NCBI GenBank assembly: GCA_001460835.1
Contig: CYKH01001749.1
Span: 3,578-34,203 of the forward strand
Source of the DNA: Bodo saltans
Taxonomy: Eukaryota > Euglenozoa > Kinetoplastea > Eubodonida > Bodonidae
Direction: 5' to 3'
DNA: 30,626 nucleotides
A model generated the notes under the pieces. It was not told where the DNA came from and searched no databases. It saw only the letters and a program-made list of their open reading frames with translations. The position numbers were made by a program, and so were the translations under genes. Shown in pieces: positions 16,941-25,475 of the stretch (position 1 is its first letter; each line of letters opens with the position of its first letter).

Positions 16941-17984
16941 ATGCTGATGCTGACCACAGACAAAGCCAAATCACCCACATCAAAAGGAGAGGAGGAGCCG
17001 CCGCATCCAACGAATGCAGCAGAGGCAGCAAACACTGCTCTCCTCTCCCTCGATGAAACGGAAAGGCTCGATGCCCCACCCGTGCCGTGGATGCATGGTG
17101 CCGCGGGCATCCTAGGAGGCTCCATTTCAATGACGCTCTTCTACCCTTTAGACTTTTTACGCACGAGGATGCACACGTACGACGATAGCAAGAAGCACAA
17201 GCCGCTCGACGACTTTCGGAGCGTCCTCAAGCAAGAGGGCATTCGCGGGATGTACAAAGGTGTCAAGGTGGCCGTCGCTGCGCATAGTATCGGGTGGGGG
17301 TTGTACTTGACGTTCTTCCGATTTGCACAGCAGAACATTGCCGCTTTCCGCGGGCATTCCTCGACGCTGGGAGATTTTCTTGGCGCATGTTGTGCAGCCA
17401 TCACCACGGCCACACTAGTGACCCCGCTTAATCTCGTCAAGACCCGCACTCAACTTTCCAAAGGGGTGATTCCAGAGTCAGAGAGAGGATTTCGGCGCAC
17501 CTTAGTCCACATTGCACGAACCGAAGGTTGGAGTGCGTTGTTTCGCGGCGTTGGGCCGCAAATTCTGCTGTCATCTCACACCTCCATTCAAGTGGCACTC
17601 TATGAATGTCTGAAGCGCTGGATGTGGGGTGACGGCACCGACGCACCAATGATGGGCATTGCTTTGGTGTCTGGTTTCTCGAAAGCAGTCGCTGCGAGCG
17701 CGTGCAATCCTCTCGAAGTCGTGCGAACACGGTTGCAAGACAAGAAGAATCGTGAGAAGGTAGAATATCAAAGTATGTCTAACGCGTTCAAGCACATTTG
17801 GAAGTACGAGGGAGTTCGAGGCATGTACCGCGGCATTGGTGTGAATGTGTGCAGGGTTGTGCCCACGACCATTTGTGCGTTTGTTCTGTACGAGCAGTGT
17901 TTGAGAGTGATCAAGATGATGCATGGGAACCGCCAGCACCAAGCTGCTGCTGCTGCGAGGCGCCAGCAACAATCTGCAAACTAG
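16941..17984 (+). CDS. Mitochondrial carrier (SLC25) family protein, folate/FAD-carrier-like branch
   Basis: This 347-residue protein has three SLC25 repeats with signatures at P69 (PLDFLR), P162 (PLNLVK) and P257 (PLEVVR). GMYKGV followed by SIGWGLYLTFF in repeat one and VRTRLQDKK in repeat three resemble the SLC25A32 branch, which carries folate or FAD, and related pyrimidine/NAD carriers; the substrate remains inference. A charged, presumably disordered extension of about 50 residues precedes the first helix, and a short A/Q-rich tail ends the protein. The start at 16941 is the first ATG after the predicted acceptor at 16846-16847; the frame is open further upstream to 16767. It is the second SLC25 gene in the window, but the two are clearly different subgroups and not a recent duplication. 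Confidence 0.9.
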   Translation: MLMLTTDKAKSPTSKGEEEPPHPTNAAEAANTALLSLDETERLDAPPVPWMHGAAGILGGSISMTLFYPLDFLRTRMHTYDDSKKHKPLDDFRSVLKQEGIRGMYKGVKVAVAAHSIGWGLYLTFFRFAQQNIAAFRGHSSTLGDFLGACCAAITTATLVTPLNLVKTRTQLSKGVIPESERGFRRTLVHIARTEGWSALFRGVGPQILLSSHTSIQVALYECLKRWMWGDGTDAPMMGIALVSGFSKAVAASACNPLEVVRTRLQDKKNREKVEYQSMSNAFKHIWKYEGVRGMYRGIGVNVCRVVPTTICAFVLYEQCLRVIKMMHGNRQHQAAAAARRQQQSAN

Positions 17985-18962
17985 GGAGAAGGAAAATCAA
18001 ATTGTTAGAACGCTCCAAAAACTTTTTTTGGTTTTACCATTTGCGAACGCAATGAACTTCAAAAAAAAGAAAAGAGATTGAAAAAAGCCATCCAAATCAA
18101 CGTTGTGGTGGAAAACAATATGGCGGCACCATCAACACATCCACATCCACCATCCAAAGAACTCCAAACAAATACCTCGTTGCATTTATTACTGTCTCTC
18201 GTTCCAAGTCAGTCTTCTTTGCGCGCGTGTGTTTTTCCCCTTTCTAGAGTGTACGTGAGTTTTTTTCTTTTCGTTCTACTCCCAGCAACTCGTCCCCCAC
18301 AAACGCAACCTCCCTATGCAAGCAGCCAGGCAGGCTGGAGGAGTACACTAATGAACTGTGTGACGTTGTTCGTGAGGAGCGTCTATGGCGCCGCTCTCGT
18401 GCAATCCTCACCAGTACTTCATGCGCTGTACTTTTCCTCACACTCTCATTGCTATCTTTTCTCGACGTTGTTCTTTTTGTTTTTTTGTTTTTGCGAGCGT
18501 AGCCGCAATCGTGAATTTGATGTGCGCTGTGTGCTTTCTCCAGATGGCGTGAGCTCTGAAATCGCCTCAAAAGACCACCCACACTTCCATTTTTTCTCTC
18601 CTTTTTTAACTTTGCAAAAGAGGGATGTTACGCCATTCTCGAATCAATCACATTCGAAACTTCAACCACCCTCTCACTTTTTCTTTTTCCCTTCCCCGCA
18701 CTCCCTCTTTACCCCATACCTACCTCCAAAGTTAAGATTTTTAATTCTTCTTTCGCGCGTGTGTTAACAACAACAACAAAAAAATGTTGCAGTGGAAGGA
18801 TCCAGTAGAAAATAGTTGAGACTACACATCCCTCCCTCGTCGAGTAGGACAATGTGAAAAGCTGTTGCAACGGGACCACTTTTCAGGACCCCTCGCATCC
18901 TTTCGTGTCGTTACTCACAGCGCAGGCGGGAGACGGTCTCAAGCAAGTACATTTTTGTCTAG
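17985..18962 (+). other. Long gene-poor, pyrimidine-rich region
   Basis: Nearly 1 kb without a convincing gene. A frame stays open from 18078 to 18767, with its first ATG at 18120. Its product is a string of S, P, F, L and H with no recognisable domain, and the DNA is C/T-rich throughout, so an open frame can arise from composition alone. Multiple T-rich tracts (for example 18465-18497 and 18586-18700) could act as acceptors or poly(A)-site determinants. I looked for tRNA A- and B-box pairs and found none. A non-coding RNA cannot be excluded. Confidence 0.45.
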
Positions 18963-19130
18963 ATGACTCCAACACAAAATGCAGTGAGGGGAAAACGGAG
19001 TCGCGTTGCGCCTGCTCCTCCTAAAAGGAGCCCGCGGCATTTTTGTTGCAATCCATTATCCTCACCTCCAAAGATTGAGACTTTCTTGTTCTGCTGCATT
19101 TCTTTTTTGGTCGTAACCGAATATGAGTGA
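18963..19130 (+). CDS. Possible 55-residue small protein with C-terminal hydrophobic segment
   Basis: The ORF starts at the first ATG after an acceptor-like tract (18883-18920, ending tactcacag). A basic, proline-containing half (GKRSRVAPAPPKRSPR) is followed by a cysteine-rich hydrophobic stretch (TFLFCCISFLVV) five residues from the end, which is the layout of a tail-anchored protein. It is short, matches nothing I know, and could be chance or an upstream ORF of the dioxygenase mRNA. Confidence 0.22.
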   Translation: MTPTQNAVRGKRSRVAPAPPKRSPRHFCCNPLSSPPKIETFLFCCISFLVVTEYE

Positions 19131-19335
19131 TGAAAAGGAGCTTTGAGTTGATGGTTGAAGGGGGATCTACGTTTTTTTTGTGTGTTTTTATTTTTGCCTT
19201 CGTGCGAACTTCTAATTTTTAGCAATAATGCGTATCTATGAAGATTGATTGTATTGAGCCCGCTATGTGCATCGTCCTGTTCACCGATTCGAAGAACATC
19301 ACTTGAACATCCAACACACAAGAGTAAAAACAAAA

Positions 19336-20322
19336 ATGATGCGCCTTGCCACACGTGCTTCATGTGCTCAACAGCTTCATTCGGTGGCCATCCGTAGCAC
19401 CGCTGCTGCTGCCGCAGTGTCGGCAACGCCTGCCATTACCTCCTCTGCACCATTTGTGTCCCGTTTTGGGGCGTTCAGAACCTTCACCGATGAGCACCTC
19501 AACACATTTCACAATGACGGCATTGTCTGCATTCCTTCCTTCGTGCCCGCAGCCTACACAGACTATTTGCGTGCCTCGCTGGAAAAGACGGTAGAGGCCG
19601 AGGCCGAGCGTAGAAAGGCAGAGGGCGCATCCTCTCAGAAGGTGACGTCTTTTTCTGCCGAAGGTACCGCAAAGAACGCGTACCTTTCCGATGCTTACTT
19701 TCTGGAGTCTGGAGACAAGATCCGCTACTTTTTAGAGCCAGGACAGACTGAGGTCTCCGTTGGTGCTCTCAATAAAGTGGCGCACGCCCTTCACACCGAT
19801 GGGGGTGCATTCCAAGAATTCACGTCCCATCAGTCGTTCCGTTCCATTGCACGCCGTCTTGGCATTTCCCAGCCCTCCGTCGTGCAGTCCATGTACATCT
19901 TGAAGCCCCCACGCGTCGGTACTGCCGTGGGCGCTCACCAGGACTCCACCTGGATTCACAGCACACCTCTCAGTTGTGTGGCCATGTGGGTTGCGCTCGA
20001 CGACAGCACTATTCACAATTCCTGCCTCCTCGCACTGAAGGGATCACACAAGACCCACGTGCCGCTGTCGAGCAAAGCGTCCCTCATTAACGGAGAGAGT
20101 GTTCTCAGTGGACCACTCCCAAATGTCCCTCTGGAGGCAATGTCGCCGTTGGAGTGCCCCAAAGGCAGCCTCGTGCTGTTCACTGGGCAAACGGTGCACG
20201 GCTCGTTAGGCAACTTGTCGGATAAGCAGCGCCATGCGTACACGTTCCACATGGTGGACGATAGCGCTGTGTGGTCTGAGAATAACTGGTTCGGCAAGCA
20301 CCTCGCACGACTTGCGTTGTAG
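19336..20322 (+). CDS. PHYHD1: PHYHD1-like Fe(II)/2-oxoglutarate dioxygenase
   Basis: This 328-residue member of the phytanoyl-CoA dioxygenase family matches PHYHD1 in order and spacing: SGDKIRYFLE, NKVAHALH, VVQSMYILKPP, then the metal-binding H201-x-D203 (HQDSTW), MWVALDDSTIHNSCL, the distal H288 and the oxoglutarate-binding R299 in HGSLGNLSDKQRHAYTFH. All catalytic residues are present, so it should hydroxylate an unknown substrate using Fe(II), O2 and 2-oxoglutarate. The first 35 or so residues (MMRLATRASCAQQLHSVAIR and an alanine-rich run) lack acidic residues and look like a mitochondrial presequence, which is inference. The frame is open to 19267 on a GTG, but 19336 is the first in-frame ATG. 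Confidence 0.92.
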   Translation: MMRLATRASCAQQLHSVAIRSTAAAAAVSATPAITSSAPFVSRFGAFRTFTDEHLNTFHNDGIVCIPSFVPAAYTDYLRASLEKTVEAEAERRKAEGASSQKVTSFSAEGTAKNAYLSDAYFLESGDKIRYFLEPGQTEVSVGALNKVAHALHTDGGAFQEFTSHQSFRSIARRLGISQPSVVQSMYILKPPRVGTAVGAHQDSTWIHSTPLSCVAMWVALDDSTIHNSCLLALKGSHKTHVPLSSKASLINGESVLSGPLPNVPLEAMSPLECPKGSLVLFTGQTVHGSLGNLSDKQRHAYTFHMVDDSAVWSENNWFGKHLARLAL

Positions 20323-20452
20323 AGACAATATCAAGGAGGAGTCTGGGGAAGTAATTCCCTTTGAACTTGAATGGGGTTGGTTCTGTGACACTGCTTCGGG
20401 AATACTTTTAGCGTTTGTTGTTGTTTCTTTTTCTTTCTGGTGCACAACGAAA

Positions 20453-20665
20453 ATGGAGATGCTTCTAGGTGAAATCCGGAACCTGCTTTCCAACGCGTCT
20501 AGAGAGCCTTCCTTTGTTAAGACACCCCAGGTGAGCGACGCGGCCAAAACACAAAAGCGAGAACTTAACGACAAAATTGAAAATCAGAATCGAATGAGGT
20601 ATCTTACCATTTCCTCTCTTTTGCTTTTATTTATTTTCCACTGCGTTTGTTTTTGCGACGAATGA
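20453..20665 (+). CDS. Possible 70-residue tail-anchored protein
   Basis: The ORF follows a strong pyrimidine tract (gtttgttgttgtttcttttt and onward). It encodes a charged helical part (MEMLLGEIRNLLSNASREPS and a K/E/N-rich stretch) and then a hydrophobic end, RYLTISSLLLLFIFHCVCF, as in tail-anchored proteins. The first AG after the tract is at 20457-20458, inside codon 2, so trans-splicing there would put the spliced leader directly against the second ATG at 20459 with no 5' UTR of its own. The frame is open upstream into the dioxygenase gene but without an ATG in the spacer. It may be real or chance; I recognise no family. Confidence 0.33.
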   Translation: MEMLLGEIRNLLSNASREPSFVKTPQVSDAAKTQKRELNDKIENQNRMRYLTISSLLLLFIFHCVCFCDE

Positions 20666-20720
20666 CATCGATGAGTGTTTTTCCCCCCTGAGTTATTTTG
20701 CTCAATCATTCACACTGTGA

Positions 20721-20759
20721 TTGTTTCAACATTACTTGCTTATTTTACATGCGTCACAG
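20721..20759 (+). promoter_or_regulatory. Predicted trans-splice acceptor for TRAPPC5
   Basis: The tract ttgtttcaacattacttgct and onward (20721-20747) is followed by AG at 20758-20759, 19 bases before the ATG at 20779. Confidence 0.5.
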
Positions 20760-20778
20760 TTGTAAGTGTGATTTTAAA

Positions 20779-21450
20779 ATGTCTCGACCTTCTAGCAATT
20801 ATCGTCCTCAACAAAGTCAGTCCATTGGTGGTTCCCAAGGTGCGGCTGCCAGCAGCGTCCTTGATCGACCACTCCGGATCGATGACAACGCAGCTCCAAA
20901 AGTGTCATTCTCAGCGTTTGCGTTTTTATTCTCGGAAATGTGTTCTCGAGCAAACCTTGTTCCCACGAAGGTAAAAACAGTCCTAGAGACGGAGGAGCGC
21001 CTTGCAACAATCGGTGTGCAAGCAGGCATCCGCAGCGTGCAACTTGCGGCACTTCGCGATCCCATCGGCTTTAAACAACGACCGTTAACGATGGAGGCAG
21101 TGTTGCGACTTATTGCCGAGAAGTTGTGGGTTCGGTGGTTTGGGAAGCAAGCCGATTTCCAGAAAGACACTGGCACGCCAAGATTCTTTATTACCGACGA
21201 CGACCCACTTATCATTCGCCACATTCACCCCACCCCCGACTACGTGGACTCTGCCAACCACAACACGTGGTTCATGTCTTACGCAAGCTTTGTCGCTGGC
21301 ATGATTCGGGGAGTTCTTCAAAGTTGTCAGTTTCCAGCGCAAGTTGCGACGTATCATCAGCCTGAAGAGGCAACGCCCCGGTGTACGTGGTACGTTGTGG
21401 AATTTGAAGAACACGTGTGGGATCGTGCTAGGAGGCTCAAGCAAGCTTGA
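20779..21450 (+). CDS. TRAPPC5: TRAPP complex subunit 5 (Trs31/Bet3 family)
   Basis: This 223-residue protein belongs to the Bet3-like core of the TRAPP tethering complex, which activates Rab1/Ypt1 at the ER-Golgi interface. The family pattern is clear: SFSAFAFLFSEMCSRA near the start, a Gly-containing helix pair (IGVQAGIR), the WVRWFGKQADFQKD block, FFITDDDPLI, the YASFVAGMIRGVL helix with FPAQVATY, and a final VVEFEEHVWDR strand-helix. These match TRAPPC5/Trs31 better than Bet3 or Trs33. The first 30 residues are polar and probably disordered. The length is slightly above the usual 185-200. The start is the first ATG after the acceptor at 20758-20759; the longer open frame to its left has no ATG. 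No membrane span is present, as expected. Confidence 0.92.
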   Translation: MSRPSSNYRPQQSQSIGGSQGAAASSVLDRPLRIDDNAAPKVSFSAFAFLFSEMCSRANLVPTKVKTVLETEERLATIGVQAGIRSVQLAALRDPIGFKQRPLTMEAVLRLIAEKLWVRWFGKQADFQKDTGTPRFFITDDDPLIIRHIHPTPDYVDSANHNTWFMSYASFVAGMIRGVLQSCQFPAQVATYHQPEEATPRCTWYVVEFEEHVWDRARRLKQA

Positions 21451-21560
21451 CAAAGCCTAGCTCCTGGCTCAAATTTTCTTTCTGCGAACATCATGATGCC
21501 TCTTGAGATTGTGTTGTTTGACAATGAAAGATATTTTCCCTTTAAAGAAACCTTTACTGG

Positions 21561-21586
21561 CCTTTTTTCTTGTCAAAACAAAACAG
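21561..21586 (+). promoter_or_regulatory. Predicted trans-splice acceptor for the 21601 gene
   Basis: The tract ccttttttcttgtc (21561-21574) is followed by AG at 21585-21586. A five-codon out-of-frame uORF (ATG at 21587) overlaps the start region, and the main ATG pair is at 21601 and 21604. Confidence 0.45.
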
Positions 21587-21600
21587 ATGCAAATCTTGGC

Positions 21601-23341
21601 ATGATGAAACGTTTTTCATTTGCCCTTCTCAGCAACACTCCCTCACGAACGTCTTCGCTGTCGTCGTCGTTAATCTGCTCGTTGTTGATGTTCGGTCGAT
21701 TTGCAAGCAGCACCGTGTCCGCCCCAACCGCGTCTGACGTTGGAACGCAAGTGCAACGTATAATCCAACAGCATGTAGTTCGTGCCGTGTCCACGCCCAC
21801 CAACCAACCGTCCTACCTGCTTGTGAAAGATATCGCCAGAGACATTCCCGATGATGTCATGGAACGTATTTGCGAGCAGCACGGAGGACTTTCCGCATTC
21901 CTGCGCAGCAACACCAGCGGAGTTGGAGCCCACGAGAAGCGACACCTGGCCGCAGATGCCGATGGCAATCTTCACATCGTAAAGAGGGGCGGGATGGATG
22001 CACTACCACTGCTGCGTATTGGACCTGTTGTACTAGTTCCTCAAGCTCCAGCCTCCCCTCCAATGAGATCGAGTGCGTCGGCGTCACTCGTAGCGAATAT
22101 GTTGAGCCACAAACCTGCGCCAATTGTGGAAAAAGACTCCCTCATGCACCCTCGCGCATGGCATCGTATTTCTGACCTGACAGATGGTTCTGCCATCCCC
22201 CCGTCGCCCGACCTAATAGCGTCGGTGGGTAACGAGCTGCTTGGGCTGAATCCAGCGCCACGCTTAGTGCACTCCGAAAACGTCCTAGCATATTTAGAGT
22301 TGAGTAAAGATTATGCGCCAGATGTTGTGAAAGCATTGCGGCGCCTGAATCCAACATGTACCGTACTGACTCCTTCCCCACCACCTGCAGACTATGATGC
22401 CTTCCGACTTGCTCGATTTCTCTCAACAGAGACGTTTACGCCCCTATCGAGTCTTCGGCGCGCACCAGGGACTCTCCCCAGCGAAATCACTCACGACACG
22501 GATGTCAACGCGTTGCATTGCTGGGACGTCACACAAGAGGACCCTTTATGGATTGCATTGCATTTTCCCTCGATGTTTCTGCTAGATGACGCAGATAGGC
22601 CTAGTGCTCTCTTGTTTTTGTTAAATGAGGAGTATCGATCACGGCATTTATCAACAACTGGTTCAAAGTATCAAGCAATGACTATTGAACAGCTTGAAGA
22701 GGCTCTCGCTGCAGGTCGAAAGGAGCTCAAGAACCATAGCTACAAATTCTTGAAGGTACGCAAAGCGATCAAACGAGCGATGCAGCAGAAGAAGTGGCCG
22801 TTGGGATCCCCATTTCTCAATCAAGACGTTCTGGCGTACTATGTGTTCGACTTGCTACCCGAAGGTCAAGTGGTAGGGCTGGACGATGTTCGAACCAAAA
22901 TGATACCGGCCTCCATTCTTGAACGATGTGGAACGTTCTCAGACGCCGAAACGATGTGGAACGTTCTCAGACGCCGAGTTTATGAAATATCCGCATCTGT
23001 TTGATATGTCTATGTCCGTTGGAGCGACTATTCGGATCCGCCGACGTGAACAGGACGAGGAAGCCGATCCCACAACAATGCAATTGGAGGACTTGCAAAT
23101 CCTTGCGTTGATTCACGAAAGTTTGCCAAAGAATTTTGCCGGGGATCGAAGCATTTCTGCATCTTTTCTGGGATCTCGAATAGGGAGAGTTCACTCCAAG
23201 CAATGCCGAGCGTGGCTGGCGGCAACGTCATGGACGAAGTACCCAACCATATTCCAGCGAGACCCCAAGTTTCCATCTGATCTTCGACTTCTCATTAACG
23301 TCGCAGAGATGGTGCGAATTATTCAAGAACTGGTTGGGTGA
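21601..23341 (+). CDS. Probable mitochondrial protein, frame broken by a 28-bp tandem duplication
   Basis: The frame from 21601 runs to a stop at 23002-23004, but a second frame continues the protein to 23341. The shift occurs at an exact 28-bp tandem repeat (22922-22977): counting only one copy, the two frames join without interruption (about 570 residues), and both frames read RCGTFSDAE in their own copy. The N-terminus (MMKRFSFALLSNTPSRTSSL) is basic and serine-rich without acids, like a mitochondrial presequence. The rest has several helical segments and proline-rich linkers (about residues 150-165 and 255-270), with no family I can name; a role in kinetoplast RNA or ribosome biology would be a guess. 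The upstream ATG at 21493 precedes the predicted acceptor and is not preferred. It may be an intact gene with an assembly error or a recent pseudogene. Confidence 0.75.
22922..22977 (+). repeat. Exact 28-bp tandem duplication that shifts the reading frame
   Basis: Bases 22922-22949 and 22950-22977 are identical (unit begins aacgatgtggaacgttctca). Because 28 is not a multiple of three, the second copy moves translation into a frame that stops 25 bases later. Confidence 0.98.
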
Positions 23342-23506
23342 GGCGATGTTCTGCTGTGTGATGGTCTCCTTGTTTGTTTGTTGAATTTCTTTTATCAGAT
23401 ACCTTCTCTCGTCGCGAGTTTTTTTGTGATGACACATATTTTCTTTGCATTGCTTGAAACCTAATTTCAAGGTTCGCATTAGACATGTTATTTCGATTCA
23501 TTTAGG

Positions 23507-24190
23507 ATGTTACCTAAGTTTCTCATCGTGCTGAGTTTGCTGTGTTGTCTGTTGCATTGCCTCTTTGTCGGCACAGATGCAATTTCAAACATGGTCGTCA
23601 GCAACTACACGATTGCTGGCAATACAAGCCAATGGACCAACCACTATTTGTCGAGAATCGACCCTGCTGCTATCGCCGCGTACGTAGCAACTCTCAACAA
23701 CACGAATTTCTCTTCTGCTCCAAATGCGACGACACAAGCGCTGTTGTATGTTTGGTCTCAGTCTCCTCAGGCGCGAAGCATCGCGGCATTTGCAGCGTCC
23801 CCTCAATCACGTCTGACATCAAGCACTGTGACGGCGTGGACTGCCAACAGCTCGTCGAGCGGCGCGGTGTTTCTCCACACGTCCTACGCGGTGGTGTACC
23901 TTGACGGGTTGCTGCGAACAGGCAGCAGCCTTGACACTAACGTGTTTACTGTGAGCTCCTCTGGGGTTGACCGTGCATCGGTTATGATTTATCCGTCGTG
24001 CCCTTTTCAAACAGCGATCTTCAATGGTTCTACCATGACTGTCACACCTGAACAACAGCAGCTACCGATTATTTGTGTTCAGGCAACTGCTCTGTTAGCA
24101 GTGCAGTCTTCGCTGCTTCAGATTATCAGACTGCACTTGTTGATGCTTATGGACCAAGGATACCAGCTTTTCAATTTTATTGGCAGCTAA
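23507..24190 (+). CDS. Secreted or surface glycoprotein-like protein
   Basis: The 227-residue product begins with a clear signal peptide (MLPKFLIVLSLLCCLLHCLF) and a likely cleavage near residue 25. The mature part has seven N-x-S/T sequons (NYT, NTS, NNT, NFS, NAT, NSS, NGS), few charged residues and many S, T and A, typical of an extracellular domain. There is no C-terminal membrane helix that clearly acts as an anchor; the last 35 residues are hydrophobic and L-rich (LLQIIRLHLLMLM). In the overlapping frame open from 24052 the sequence reads GNCSVSSAVFAASDYQTALV, which looks more protein-like than the called frame, so a frameshift or truncation near 24050-24150 is possible. The ATG is preceded by tttag at 23501-23505, a possible acceptor that would leave a one-base 5' UTR. 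No family is recognised. Confidence 0.65.
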   Translation: MLPKFLIVLSLLCCLLHCLFVGTDAISNMVVSNYTIAGNTSQWTNHYLSRIDPAAIAAYVATLNNTNFSSAPNATTQALLYVWSQSPQARSIAAFAASPQSRLTSSTVTAWTANSSSSGAVFLHTSYAVVYLDGLLRTGSSLDTNVFTVSSSGVDRASVMIYPSCPFQTAIFNGSTMTVTPEQQQLPIICVQATALLAVQSSLLQIIRLHLLMLMDQGYQLFNFIGS

Positions 24191-24265
24191 AACGCGCACA
24201 TTCGTGTTTTTTTTTCGTGTGTGGTTATTTAAAGTTCGATTGTATCTTGAGGCACTCGCTTGCCA

Positions 24266-24288
24266 ACTTTCTTTGCTTTTTTGTCCAG
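24266..24288 (+). promoter_or_regulatory. Predicted trans-splice acceptor for CFAP410
   Basis: The tract actttctttgcttttttgtc leads to AG at 24287-24288. The next ATG is at 24348. Confidence 0.55.
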
Positions 24289-24347
24289 GGTAAACGCAAC
24301 CAGAGCGCTTTTTTCAATTTGAAATTCATCACATCGTGCGGACCGCG

Positions 24348-25301
24348 ATGGCCGGCATTCTCACTGCAAACCTAGTCCTCCAGAAGACAAAGTTGGACAA
24401 CCTCAAACACGTTCGAAAACTTAACGTTTGTGGCGTCCACGTCAGCGACATCAGCGTCTTACGCGATGCCAAGTACGTTGAAGTGCTGTCGCTGAGTGTG
24501 AACGAAATTCAAGATCTCGAGCCGCTGTCTGCCTGCAGCAATTTACGAGAAATCTACCTTAGAAAAAACGACATTAGTGATATTGCTCAAATCTTGCATC
24601 TATCTCGATTGCCTTTTCTCTCATCCCTCACGCTGAGTGATAATCCTGTTTCCGTGGATCCAAGCTACCGCAAGTTCTGCGTTGCAGCACTTCCGACGTT
24701 AGTGAAGTTCGATGATGTCGATGTCAGTCCGGCTGAACGTGCGGATGCAGAGAGAGCCTTCCCCGACCTTGCCTATGCAACCCCACCTGCTCCCCTAGCT
24801 CCGCTGTCATCATCAACGGCTATCTTTGGAACGCCGCCGCGCCCTTCAACAGGAGCAAGAGATCGTAACAACTACAGTCCACCCGCCGCTCGAGGCAGCA
24901 TCGCATACGACATGGACGATGGGCCTTCACAACACAACTCCAATCGCCGAGGAGGCGGCAATGCAGCGGTGTCTGCTGGTGGGGATAGACTCGCCCGTAA
25001 GTTTCAAGAGTTGTCTTCCCAGTACGACGAGATGCCCGTCGGTGGCAGCCGTAGCAGTGGCGCCGTCTCTGCTCGTGGGCCTCGGTCCACTCCAGCAGCA
25101 TTTCAACAAAACTATGTTGCTGCACCAGCAGTTGGCCACCAACCACCTGCCACAGCTCGTGTCAGCAGTTCTCATTCATCTTCACCAGTAGTAGGAGGGC
25201 CTCGTGAGGAGGGTGTTGTTGCCGCAATCAAGTTGCTTTTAGATGAGCTATCGCCCGCTGCACTACTGGAAGTTCGTCGCTACATCGATGCCACTCGCTA
25301 A
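24348..25301 (+). CDS. CFAP410: CFAP410-like leucine-rich-repeat ciliary protein
   Basis: This 317-residue protein opens with four SDS22-like leucine-rich repeats and an LRR cap at about residues 15-140. VRKLNVCGVHVSDISVL, EVLSLSVNEIQDLEPLS and LREIYLRKNDISDIAQI follow the human CFAP410 (C21orf2) sequence closely. A low-complexity A/P/S/G-rich linker of about 145 residues follows. The last 25 residues (IKLLLDELSPAALLEVRRYI) form a short amphipathic helix pair corresponding to the oligomerising C-terminal domain known in CFAP410 orthologues, including trypanosomal ones. CFAP410 acts at the ciliary base and in DNA-damage signalling with NEK1 in mammals; a basal-body role here is inference. The start is the first in-frame ATG (24348); the open frame begins 12 bases earlier on a GTG. 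Confidence 0.9.
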   Translation: MAGILTANLVLQKTKLDNLKHVRKLNVCGVHVSDISVLRDAKYVEVLSLSVNEIQDLEPLSACSNLREIYLRKNDISDIAQILHLSRLPFLSSLTLSDNPVSVDPSYRKFCVAALPTLVKFDDVDVSPAERADAERAFPDLAYATPPAPLAPLSSSTAIFGTPPRPSTGARDRNNYSPPAARGSIAYDMDDGPSQHNSNRRGGGNAAVSAGGDRLARKFQELSSQYDEMPVGGSRSSGAVSARGPRSTPAAFQQNYVAAPAVGHQPPATARVSSSHSSSPVVGGPREEGVVAAIKLLLDELSPAALLEVRRYIDATR

Positions 25302-25439
25302 AATCATTGCGATCAACTGGAATAAAATGTGCTGAACGTCTCTTCGGGCCCCCCACACACACTCAAAAAGAAAAGCAACTACGCACCACGCTTACGCTTA
25401 CTATTTAGATTTTAGACAGAGAATCAGAGAGGATCAAAT

Positions 25440-25463
25440 AAACACTTTTAAAATAAAGTGTTT
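25440..25463 (+). promoter_or_regulatory. Perfect 9-bp stem-loop upstream of the kinesin gene
   Basis: The arms aaacacttt (25440-25448) and aaagtgttt (25455-25463) pair exactly around a six-base loop. A second hairpin follows 12 bases later. Confidence 0.55.
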
Positions 25464-25475
25464 GAGTTTACTCCA

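Larger units (their letters stand above)
20323..20778 (+). other. Spacer between the dioxygenase and TRAPPC5 genes
   Basis: This 456-base spacer contains a strong T-rich tract (20407-20438), the possible small ORF described separately, and the acceptor for TRAPPC5 at 20758-20759. Confidence 0.5.

Noticed and set aside
18078-18767. Frame open for 230 codons in the pyrimidine-rich spacer
   Set aside because: It opens on TTG, the first ATG is at 18120, and the product is S/P/F/L-rich with no domain; C/T-rich DNA lacks stop codons by composition.
20234-20452. Upstream extension of the possible 70-residue small protein into the dioxygenase gene
   Set aside because: The only ATG candidate in that part of the frame would overlap the dioxygenase coding sequence, and the stretch runs through the pyrimidine tract.
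24228-24245. B-box-like gttcgatt on the plus strand
   Set aside because: No pairing T-stem, anticodon arm or acceptor stem around it.
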